Positions 11,161-21,876 of a stretch of DNA of 64,000 nucleotides are shown in pieces (the stretch's first letter is position 1; the number at the start of each line of letters is the position of its first letter). Source of the DNA: Lathyrus oleraceus (taxonomy: Eukaryota > Streptophyta > Magnoliopsida > Fabales > Fabaceae). The notes beneath the pieces are model-generated. The model was given only the letters and a program-made list of their open reading frames with translations. It was not told where the DNA came from and did not search any database. The stretch lies in assembly GCF_024323335.1 (NCBI RefSeq), contig NC_066581.1, positions 351,048,409 to 351,112,408 of the forward strand, read 5' to 3'. The position numbers were made by a program, and so were the translations under genes.

Positions 11161-14100
11161 TGTAAGAGCTTAATTTTGACCCTAAGATCCCTCACGACAT
11201 CATATCATTGCTCATTACATTGCCTTAAGGATCATAACATGTTTGACTCCTTAACCCTAGGGTTGGGACTTGTGTGAGTAGGTTGAGACCACCAAGCATG
11301 TTTGTATTATATATTATTGCTTTTCTTATTTTGATTACTAACCAAAAGCACAAAAATATGTTACTAACGTTTTTGTTTTGAAGCTCAAATGATCATGTGC
11401 TCCCATGCTCCTAGGAGGCTCCTAAGCTCAATGAAGTCGCTAGATGAGGATGAGAAAAAGCATGAAAATGGTCCACCAAGCTCTTAATCATCATATATGT
11501 CCCCCAAGTATCTCAATTTTCCAATTTGATCAAGATAACCCAAAGGTCTTGAGGATTGTTTCCCAAGGAAACCCTAATTCAATTGTGCATGAATTGTGCC
11601 TTGCTCATGAAGCAACCTCAACATATGATCAAATTTAATCAAGGTAAGTTCTTTCATTCATTATTTTATGCATATATGAGCTTATGTGAGGCCCCTCAAT
11701 CATTCATTCATCAAGATTTGAAGTTTGGCCTTGAGAAGTTGACCAGTCAAATCATCTGACTAAACTAAGGATCACTGAGACACAACTTTTAATGTGTTTG
11801 TAAACTGAAGATGACCCAAAGAGCAAAAATATTCTTAATAACCATGTGAACAACTTTCATGTTCATCAAAAATCCATTTGAAACGTGGAAGGTCATCATT
11901 CATTTCAAAACATTATAGGTCATTTTGACTGAAACCCTAATTTTGGGTCAACTTCCCAAGGACCTAACTTCCTTAATTTTTATGATTTTTAGGTGAGACC
12001 AAATGAATTTTAAGGTTTAAGATGTCTACTTCAAATGTTATGTTGGACAAAGTTTCATAATTCTAAAATAAATACATGTGATAATACAAAACATTATAGG
12101 TCACTTTGGACCTTAGTCATTAAATTTGAAAAATATCCAACTTCAAGTGCCCATAACTTTCTCATGCAAAATCCAAATGATGCAAAATTTAAGTCTAAAT
12201 TGATCATCCTGAAATGATATATAACTTTGATGTTGGAGGTGTTTCCATTTGAGGCTTGAATCATTGAAACAGAAGGGCTTGAAGAGACTTGGTTTTGGTA
12301 AAAAAATTCAAAGGAGAACCTAGACATGTTTTGTACCCAAAACTTCACAACCAGTTTTCATAAATTTCCAAACTCCAAATGAATTTTTTCCAAACATGAC
12401 TTTTGTTCCTTATTTCAAGGGCTTTCCAACCATTACTCACATTAATTTTTTGGAATTTCCATGTGGGAGTTTCGAAGAGCTTTATGTTTATATTCATTTT
12501 TGCATTTCACATTATAACTTGGTGTGTAAGCTTGTGCAGTCCCTTGTGCACGTCCAATTCACTTCCATTGATCTCAACATAGATTTTCATTCATTCTTGG
12601 GCCTTACATGCGCCTGTACAGGCCCATGCAAGGAGGATTCAAACTACATGCACACGAGGGAAGCATTGCCTTGCATCACATTTCAGCTATAAATAAAAGT
12701 GCATTCTCATTCAAATGGCAACCAAGTGGAGATCTGAATTGCTGCTGAATTGAAATCCAAACCCTCACTAAAGGAATTTTCAGTTTTCCATTTCTCTTTC
12801 AAGCTTGAATTTCAACATCATTAGTTGATCTTCAAAGCTCAATTCCTTAACCTAGCATCACCATCACACTTCCAGATCAAAAGTAGATCAAGAGCTTGGA
12901 CAATTCGTGTTGTTTGAAGCTGCATTTTAGAGGTAGAACCTCAAACATTTTTGATTAAGATCTTGCAATATAGTGTGAATTTCTTTGGTTTGTGCTGTTT
13001 TCTGAAGTCCTCATGCATGAGCAGGCCAGTGGTGGTCTTAACTTTGCAAATCATGCCATTTCAGTTCATGCACCATGATATTCAAGCTCATGTTTCTCTC
13101 TAAATAGGAACTATGAGGATGATCCATGGTTACATGGGTGATGTACATCACCTCATCTTCATTTTGATATCCTCAGTTTTCATTTTCATTAAACTTTAAT
13201 TTCCTGCGCGTTGTGGTCGGATCTGGTTAGATCGCCGGAGAAGATGGTGGTTTCCACCACCATCCCCTTGTGGGAGCGTCCCAGCCATTGAATCATGTTG
13301 CTATGTTATAATCTCACGCGTCTAATGTATTCACTTATTTTAAATCCTTGTGCTGCGCGTTTGACGAAGGCACACCATGTGACCGCGCCTCTGAGCCCTT
13401 GATGCCTTGCCACATCAATTAATGAAACCATCTAAGGGCGCTGGTTTTTTCTATTTTTCTTATTTTCTTTTTAATTTCAGTTAATTCCTTTTATTTTCAA
13501 AAATTCATAAATATTTTATTTGAAGTCACAAAAATATGAGACCAATGCCAAAAATATTCTTGAAAAATCTAGTTTCATATTTTGATTTTTAATTATTTTT
13601 GTGACTTCATTTAATATTTTTGTGAATTATTTGGTTTTTAATAGTTTTAATTCATTTTAAATTAGTTTTTGATATTTGAAAAATCCAAAAAATGTTTTCC
13701 CAACACCTATGGATGATGATAAGTCAATAAAAAATAGTCTCATCAATTTCTTATTTGATTTGAGATTTATTTGAGATTTTAATTCATATTATGTTATTTT
13801 TCATTATTTTTCATTGTTTTAAAATAGTTTCTGATTTCAAAAATTGTTGAAATTTTTTGTCAAAGTTTGTTTGACCATGTTAGACCTATGAGAATTTAAT
13901 TGGACTTGTTGAAGTTGATTTGAATTTGAGTTTGAGGTATGACCATATTTTGTTTATTTTATTTTTGCATTTATTTTTAATTCAAAAAATACAAAAAATC
14001 ATGTTTGACTTGTTGACTTGTAATCTCCATTTCTCTTCTGTTTAGCATTGGTTGATGATGACTTGGTTCACATTTGATTAATTGAATTTGACACTTGATT

Positions 14101-15617
14101 TCTCTTTCCATCCATTTCATCTTCATCCCATTTTTTTTTATTTTTGGCCAATGAGTTAATGCCTTATGGTTAGTCTTGACATATGAGAGGTTTAGCCTTC
14201 TTTGATCCAAACCAAACTCAACTTGATCCAAGATCAAGTGAGTTGTTTTGTGTCAAAGATAGGTTGCTTCTTGGTCAAGCAAAAAACCTAAAGTTCATAC
14301 AAGGCCTTTCTCTTTTCTTTTGGCATGGCAAGTTTGTGGAGCTTGGCTTACTAGTCATGATCTCTAACTTGTGTTTATTTGCCTATAGTTTCATTGACCG
14401 GCCTCAAATAGGTGTGACTACTACATTAGTCCACTTACGATTGCTTAACATAGCACTACATTGTCTTATGACAAACTAACATAACCATACTAATTACTAA
14501 CTTTAATTTGAGCATTTAATTTCTTTCCCTTTACTTTAATGCACTTTATTTCTTGCTCATTTATTCATATTGCTTTTCATTTTGCTCACTTGAGCATATA
14601 TTTTATGTTTATGCCATTTTCCTTTTGCTCATTTGAGCTCATTATTGTATATAAGTATATTGTTGTCTTGTGTTGGTTTTGCTTTGGTTTTGTGTGAACC
14701 CAATGCAAAAAGGAGAAAGGACTTAGAATTAGGACTTACCTATGCTTAAAGGAGTTCAAGAGCAACTAGGCCTCATGCCTTTAGAATTCTAAACTTGTTG
14801 AAGAGCAACTAGGCCTCATGCCTTTAGAATGCTAAATCTCAAAGTTGACTTTAATGGACTTCCTTTCCAAACTCATTCTTTGTCCATTCCTCATATTGTG
14901 TTGTGAACTTTTTGATGTTTGTTCTTGTGTGTGATAGGGATTCCACCTTGAGATTGTGCAAAAAGGACCATTGTCATGAATAGCCAAGTTAAGAGAGACA
15001 AGCCAAATGGAGATCCTAGGAGCTTGAATCTAAATTGTGTGATTGCTTGTTTGTGTGCTAAGTCCAAAGGAAAAGAGCATCTTGAATCATCTCTATGATT
15101 TCAAGAAAAGGAACTCCAAGGGTTTTATCTTTTCTCTCTTATCCTTATATTGTTTTAGGATTAGCCCTTCTCTTCTTCTCTCCACTCTAACCCAAGCCAA
15201 ACTCTTTTTTTTCAAAACTTTGACTTTGTTTCAAACTAGAAACCTAGGCCTTATGCCTTTGACTTTTCAAAATCTTTTCATTAATACTCATTGTGAATAA
15301 ATCTTAATCCAACTTTGACTTCATTTTGTAAATAAGTCTAACTTGTAAATATAACTCACTTCAAGTTGTTTTTGTGGTTCCAATGACCACCTTATTAAAA
15401 CTTTTCAAAAAAAAAAACATTAGTCATAGGTTTGAGTTATCATAGTGGTTGATGTAAATCTCACCTCATCCTTAGTGATTGGACTATAAGTCTTACATAC
15501 TTAATATAGGGTTAATCCCTCACTAGTATGTTGAAGCTCTCCTCACATGGTGGATTGTTGGTTTAGGTTGAGTTTTCTCCCTTTGATAACAAAGGACCTT
15601 AAGGCTTTTGGTTAAAT
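11161..15617 (+). mobile_element. 5' LTR of element A (U5 end deleted)
   Basis: The LTR starts TGTAAGAGCTTAATTTTGAC and aligns with the 3' LTR at 28423 until 15617, which equals 32766 of the 3' copy. The final 430 bp of the 3' copy, including the hairpin, the GTGGTGGCGACTC block and the TACA end, are missing. It keeps about 110 bp that the 3' copy has lost (near 14830-14960). Differences between the copies are mostly transitions; about a dozen occur in the first 160 bp. No gene is present; the short ORFs are chance. Confidence 0.9.
12688..12695 (+). promoter_or_regulatory. TATA box of element A 5' LTR
   Basis: TATAAATA follows TTTCAGC and precedes AAAGTGCATTCTCATTC. The same box sits at 29951-29958 in the 3' LTR, 61134-61141 in the B LTR, and on the minus strand at 39286-39292 and 46339-46346 in the two solo LTRs. 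Conservation across copies and subfamilies supports it as the RNA polymerase II promoter that starts the genomic RNA just downstream. Confidence 0.65.
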
Positions 15618-15622
15618 AAAAG

Positions 15623-15640
15623 TGGCGACTCTGCTGGGGA
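15623..15640 (+). other. Primer binding site of element A
   Basis: TGGCGACTCTGCTGGGGA is the sequence type reported as the tRNA-Arg primer site in Ogre elements. It lies only a few bases after the truncated LTR. The first part, GTGGCGACTC, is repeated within the U5 of the 3' LTR (33126-33135). The tRNA identity rests on family knowledge; I did not align a tRNA. Confidence 0.75.
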
Positions 15641-16540
15641 ACAATCTCCCTGGTGGGTTTAGCCTACTTTTTGCTTATGTGTGTTGTATGTTTATATTTA
15701 TTTGTGGCATATTTTTGTGCAAATTTGGGATGAATGTATTGTTTGTAATTTATGAATTGCTTGATATATTAATTGCTTGTATGCTTGGTGGTTTCTTGTG
15801 AGATGAGTTCTATACCTGAATTCGAGTGCACTTATGATAGGAGAATGGCATAGTCTTGTTGACTTGTGTGGAGTTATTCCTTAACAAGTTAACTTGCAAG
15901 TCCATTCACTTGGTGGAGGTCTTGTTGGGCTCAATAATGTCACACGAGTATTCGTGGTTAGGCATTACTCTTTCCAATATAAATCTTAGAAGCTAAGGAC
16001 ATTAGATACCTAGCCCATCTTGGCCTATTTTTAGGACGTAGTGCGAAGGTCATTCAAGTGTAAGACTTGAGGCGATTGTTGCGCGATACTACACTCATAA
16101 GAGTCTCTCTTGAGAATATTTTTGGAATACGAGTAGTCGTTCTATCCGATAATATCAGAAAGATGAGATGATGACTATGGGGACCCTTTTTAGAACATGA
16201 TCGTCAGGTTTAACCATAGTACACTCCCTTTGGGTGGTTCTTAACCGAGACTCCATGCTCGTGACTTACAATAAACCCTTGATTCGCGGATGATCCGTTC
16301 TCGTACATTCTCAATATCAATGGAACTTGGGTGTTGATAAGGTGTAAACCATAATCCACCAAAATGGATGATTGATATTGACAATGACGTGAGCCATCCC
16401 GTGACCTTTGCATGGTGTGACTTTCTTGATCCTTGAGTGTGATTGTTGCATCCATGAATTCATGCATTCATTTGCATCCATATCATCAACAATGAAATTT
16501 TTTCAAGGAACTTAAGAGGTCTATTTGCAAATTTTCAGAC
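15641..16540 (+). other. Leader (5' UTR) of element A
   Basis: About 900 non-coding bases separate the primer site and ORF1. The last 200 bp are conserved with element B (6953-7143), including CATAATCCACCAAAATGG. I see no ORF, but packaging or dimerisation structures would be expected here. Confidence 0.7.
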
Positions 16541-17992
16541 ATGGATAAGCAAAGAAGGAATACGAAGAAGTACAGTTTCAGAAAACCCGACTTGAAAGAG
16601 TTAAGGAGTTTGGCATCTTATGTATTAGAGCCTTTGGAGTTAAAGGCTCGCCATGGGAAGCTCCTGTCCATTCTTTCTACCAAGGTGGATGAAGGTCTGA
16701 TGAGTGTGTTGATGCAGTTTTATGATCCCTTGTATCAGTGCTTCACTTTTCCAGATTTCTAGCTTTTGCCTACATTAGAGGAGTATGCATATCATGTGGG
16801 TATACCTATTCTTGATCAGTTGCCGTTCAGTGGTTTGGAGAAGGTTCCGTCTTCTCAAGAGATTGCTGATATGCTTCACATAGATGTATCTGATATTGTT
16901 GCTCATATGATTACCAAAGGTGGAATTCAAGGTCTCCCATCTGATTTTCTCATTGCCAAAGCTATTTTGTTTGGGAAGGCCATGAGTGAGTATGCCTTTG
17001 AAACTATATTTGTACTACTCATCTACGGGCTAGTGTTATTTCCCAACATCGACAATTTCGTGGATGTGAACGCTATTAGGATTTTCTCTTCTCTTAATCC
17101 CGTTCCGGCTCTATTGGGTGACACTTATTTCTCTTTGCATATGAGGAATGCAAAGGGTGGTGGTTCCATTGTGTGCTATTTGCCTCTGTTGTACAAGTGG
17201 TTTATTTCTCACTTGCCTCAGACGCTCGCCTTCAAGGAAAACAAGGGATGTCTATGGTGTCCTGCGAGACTTATGTCTCTCACTAATGATGATATCTCTT
17301 GGTATAACCATGTTTATGATGGCATTCAGATTATTAATTCTTATGGTGAGTTCTCCAATGTGCCTCTTCTTGGTACATGTGGTGGAATTAACTACAACCC
17401 TGTTTTGGCTCGCCGTCAGCTTGGGTTCTCCTTAAAGGATAAACATAACAACCTTATATTGGAAGGTGTATTCTTTCAAGAGGGTAAAGATCCCCAGAAC
17501 TTGAAGGATAGGATGGTCTGTGCCTGGTGCAAAGTTCATAGGAAAGGGAGGAAGGAGCTTGGTCCGAAGAATTGTATTGCTTTGGAACCCTACACCTCTT
17601 GGGTGAGGAAGAGAGCTCTTGAGTACCGCATGCCATATGAGTATCCGAGACCTACCCCTATGGTTATGGTTGGGCATTCAACCCTCCCTAACCAAGGAGT
17701 AGAGGAGTTAAGAGATGAAGACCGATTGCATGCATGGGTTCGTGAGCGAGAGGAACTTCTTCAGCAGCTCAAAGATAAGGATGCAGTGATAGAGTTTCTA
17801 GAGCATCAGGTTATTGATGAGCCTGATGATGTGGTTACTTCTCTTCTTCCTCATTCATTTAGGTTTTGGAAGAGGAAGTATGATCAGCTTGCCAAGGAGA
17901 AGGCCGATATGGAAACAACTTATGAGAGAGAGGTGAAGAGGCTTCATGCAGCTTATCTTCCGATCTCGAAGGCTTTGGACGATTGTTTCTAG
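16541..17992 (+). pseudogene. Element A ORF1 (Ogre-specific extra ORF), one premature stop
   Basis: The frame would encode about 483 residues from ATG 16541 and is interrupted only by TAG at 16760-16762; element B has CAG there. It lies upstream of gag on the same strand, as is typical for Ogre elements, and its function is unknown. Visible landmarks are a central hydrophobic stretch (FVLLIYGLVLFPNI), the phrase LGTCGGINYNPVLARRQLGF, a WCKVHRKGRKELGP segment, and a charged C-terminal third likely to form coiled coil (about residues 320-475). I recall legume proteins of this type being filed under a domain of unknown function (DUF7745); this should be checked. ORF1 may be made from a separate or spliced transcript, which the sequence does not show. 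Confidence 0.85.
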
Positions 17993-18323
17993 GGCTCCAT
18001 AGGATGATCAGTCTCCTTTTCTCTTGTATTGTATTTGGTTACTAAAACTATACTACTTCTTTGGTGTAAAAAGTTTCCAAATATTATTGCTATGAGTATT
18101 CCATACATGTCTTAAAAGATTAATATTTCCAAATATTTGCAAATAGATCTCTATAAAGTTCCTCTGATTAAAAACAAACCATATGCGCAAACATTGCATG
18201 CATCATATGCATAAGCAGGTTTTGTTCTGAGCTCTTGATCAGTAGTCTAACTCTTTGCTCTTCATTTATTTTGAAGACAAGCTGACGCACCAGTATAATA
18301 CCAGAGACAATCATCCGAGGATA
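17993..18323 (+). other. Spacer between ORF1 and gag-pro in element A
   Basis: This is 331 bp of AT-rich non-coding sequence, conserved in order with B 8539-8845. It contains the ATTTGCAAATAGA-like phrase also found just before ORF1 in both elements. No gene is seen. Confidence 0.65.
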
Positions 18324-21300
18324 ATGGAGCATTTAGAGCAAGAGAACAGGGACTTGAAGGAAGAGATTGCTAGGCTGACTGCCATGATGGAGCAAGTTCT
18401 AGCCGCCTAGAGCCAAGCTTCACCAACTCCTGCAACTCCTCCCGCGAGGACTGTCATATCTGAGGTAGCAACTTCGATTGTGCCTGCTGCAACAACCCAC
18501 TTTTCTCCGTCTATGCCAGCCGGGTTCCCTTGGGGAATGTCCGCTAATTTCATACCAGAGGGTTTTGCTCCTACTCTCACTTCTTTAACGGCATCTAGCT
18601 CGGTCCTATCTGTGCCACCTCTTGTTGTGCACACCCTTCCCCGTGTTGAAGACACCATCTATCATTCCGAGCCATTTGAGGGCCCGGATGTATATGAAAA
18701 GATGGATGAAATGAAAGATCTATTTCTTGAGCTGCGCAAAGAACTGAAGACTTTGAGGGGTAAAGACCTCTTTGGTAAAAGTGCTGCTGAGTTGTGCCTG
18801 GTGCCCAACGTGAAGATCCCTATGAAATTCAAAGTGCCTGACTTTGAGAAGTATAAGGGAAACACATGCCCGCTCAGCCATCTTGTGATGTATGCTCGCA
18901 AGATGTCAACCCAGACAGATAATGACCAACTGCTGATCCACTACTTTCAGGATAGCCTGACAGGTGCTGCGCTCCGGTGGTATATGGGGCTGGAGAGTGC
19001 AAGCATCCACTGTTTTAATAATCTAGGCGAGGCCTTTGTTAAGCAGTATAAATATAATATGGATATGGCTCCGGACAGGGACCAATTGAGAGCAATGTCG
19101 CAGAAGGACAAAGAGACCTTCAAGGAGTACGTCCAGAGATGGCGAGAATTGGCAGATCAGATAGTGCCACCCCTGGAAGAGAATGAGATGACAAAGATCT
19201 TCTTAAAGACTTTGAGCTCTTTCTATTATGAAAGAATGATTGCAAATGCTCCCTCAGACTTCACTGAAATGGTGAATATGGGGATGAGATTGGAAGAGGG
19301 GGTCCGTGAAGGGCGATTATCTAGAGATGATGGTTCCTCAGCAAAGAAGTATGGAGGCTTTGCGAGGAAGAAAGAGGGAGAGGCTCATGTTGTGTCCTCT
19401 CATACTAAAAGAAGGCCCTATGTAAGGAGGAAGGATGTGCGTCCTGCCGTCAACCAACACCAGGTGGCTCATATAGCACCTGCTTTTCAAGAAGTTCATC
19501 AACAACATCATCATCAACAACAACAACAACATCGTCAATAACAGCAGGCCTACCAGCCTCACAACAATACCAACACCAGCACCAGCAACTACAAGAGAAT
19601 GAGGGTAACTTTTGACCTGATTCCGATGACATATGCTGAGCTCTATCCTTCTTTGATAGATAGGAAGCTGATAACTCCACGAGACCCTTCCGCCGTACCA
19701 GCCAATCCTCAGTGGTGGTATAAGCCCGAACTTCATTGTGTATATCATTCTGGTGCTCCCGGACATGACGTGGAGAACTGTTACCCATTGAAGACCAAGG
19801 TGCAAGACCTTGTGAGAAGTGGGATATTGTTTTTTGAGGACGTAGGTCCGAATTTGAAGAAGAACCCATTGCCCGAGCATGGGAAAGCAGCTGTTAACAT
19901 GGTCCAGGGATGCCCTGGCAAATACAAAGTCCTGTATGTGAATGACATAAGGCAATCTTTGGTCGAGATGCATAAGCTGTTGTGTGAACACAGCCACTAC
20001 GAGCATGACCATGATAGGTGCCAGGTGTGCACTATCAATGAGAGAGGATGCCGTCAAGTTAGAAGGGACATCCAAGAGATGATTGATCAGGGGATGATTG
20101 AAATACTTCAGAATCGAAATGAGGACGAAGTTGATGTTATCACCCCAGTGTTTAAAATTCCTGAGCCTGTTGTCATCAAGTATGATGGCAGCAAGAAGAA
20201 GGTATCGCCATCTCTTGTGATCAAGCCAGCGGGTCCCGTCCTGTATGTATCGGACAAAGCTGTTCCTTACCGATATAACACTGTGATACTAGAAGATGGG
20301 AAGGAGATGTCGTTGCCCTCAACCTCTGTTGTAAGTATCTCAGATGTCAGTGGTGTGACCCGTAGTGGTCGTGTTTTCTCGACTCCGCCAAAACCCCATG
20401 AAGACATTGTGAAGAGAACTGTTGTCAATCCTGCTGGTCCCGTGGGGACTTCTACTCAAAATAATTTTGTTCCTGTTGTTGACCCTGTTGCTGTCAAGAA
20501 TAATAACACTCCTATCCTGGTTGGCCAGTCTGGCATTTTGAAAGAGGATGGTGATGAGATGCTGAGGCTCATCAAAAGGAGTGAATATAATATTGTTGAT
20601 TAGCTGCTACAAACTCCATCAAAGATATCTGTCTTATCTTTGTTGATGAATTCCGAGCCACACCACGAAGCTTTGTAGAGGGTGTTGGACGTGGCATACG
20701 TGGATCACGATGTCACAATAGAGCAGTTTGATAGCATTGTTGCAAATATAACTGCTTGCAACAACTTGAGCTTCTGTGATGCTGATCTTCCCGAGGAGGG
20801 AAAAAACCACAATTTGGCTTTACACATATCGATGAACTGTAAGGATGATGCCCTGTCCAATGTGTTGGTGGACACAGGGTCATCCCTTAATGTGCTGCCG
20901 AAATCCACTCTTGCTAAACTTTCATACCAGGGGCCTCCCATGAGGCAGAGTGGAGTGGTTGTAAAGGCGTTTGATGGATCGCACAAAACTGTGATCGGCG
21001 AATTAGAACTCCCGATCAAGGTTGGACTTAGTGATTTCCAGATCACTTTTCAGGTCATGGATATTCATCCGTCTTACAACTGTTTGCTTGGCAGACCATG
21101 GATTCACGAGGCAGGCGCCGTGACATCCACCCTACACCAAAAATTGAAGTTTGTGAAGAATAAGAAGTTGGTGGTGATAGGGGGAGAGAAGGCTCTCTTG
21201 GTCATTCATTTATCTTCCTTTTCCTATATTGATGCTAAGGATGAGGTTGGGACTCCATTCCAAGCATTGTCTATTGCTGAGCCTTCAAGGAAAGGACTTT

Positions 21301-21601
21301 CTTCACTTGTCTTCTACAATGATGCAAAGTTGGCCATTGAGCATGGTACAACTACTGGTTTGGGGCAAATGATCAAGTTGGAAGATAACAAGTCCCGAGC
21401 TGGCGTAGGGTATTCTTCTAGTGTTTTCAATGAGCGTGGGCTGTTCCAGAGTGGAGGATTTATCCACACGGTTGAAGATCAGGAAGCTGTTGCCATTGTT
21501 GAAGATGATGAAGAGGAAGACGTCGATAACTATGTCATACCTCGAAGAATCTGCAATAATTGGGTCGCTGTTGATGTTCCAACAGTTATCCATAAGTCAA
21601 C
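18324..21601 (+). pseudogene. Element A gag-protease, one frame with four premature stops
   Basis: One frame runs from ATG 18324 to the intron donor. Stops are TAG 18408, TAA 19539, TAG 20601 and TAG 20676. Element B has CAG at the first and third sites; the context of the others also suits CAG or CAA. The order is a short Glu/Leu-rich coiled coil, the retrotransposon gag domain (HYFQDSLTGAALRWYMGL, about 18930-18990), a His/Gln-rich linker (about 19440-19550), the knuckle CVYHSGAPGHDVENC (about 19735-19780), a Cys/His cluster SHYEHDHDRCQVC (about 19992-20030), the phrase VTRSGRVFS (about 20355), and an aspartic protease with the active-site triplet DTG at 20871-20879 and a later LLGRPWIH block. 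Gag would form the particle and the protease would process the polyprotein. Confidence 0.92.
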
Positions 21602-21876
21602 GTAATATGTTCATTTTATTTTAAAACCCTTCTCCCATGCCAAAAGGAGGAGTGAAGACATTGTTGGCACAATTTGATTAATACAATGATATTCATTCAA
21701 TAATCGCATGTTAAATGTTTGTTTTTCAAAATTATTTTTCCTTTTTGCTTTTTGCATGAAATTGGTGATCACCATAAAACCCTAAAAAAGAGAATAAAAT
21801 CAATCTTTTTCATCTGCATAATAATTTGCCTTGTTTGAATTCTGAAATCTCTTTTATACTCAAAATCATTATGCAG
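21602..21876 (+). other. Ogre intron between protease and RT, element A (275 bp)
   Basis: The protease frame meets a stop immediately after a donor-like GTAATA (GT at 21602-21603). The acceptor ATTATGCAG ends at 21876 after a T-rich stretch. Removing this segment joins the last two bases of a protease codon to G 21877, and reading continues without a stop into RT (frame of codon 21878). Precise frame recovery with standard GT-AG ends, and the known intron at this place in Ogre elements, make this a strong call. Unspliced RNA would give gag-pro only. Confidence 0.88.

Noticed and set aside
16541..17992. ORF1 as a captured host gene
   Set aside because: It occurs at the same place in both A and B and is a known feature of Ogre elements, so it is part of the element.
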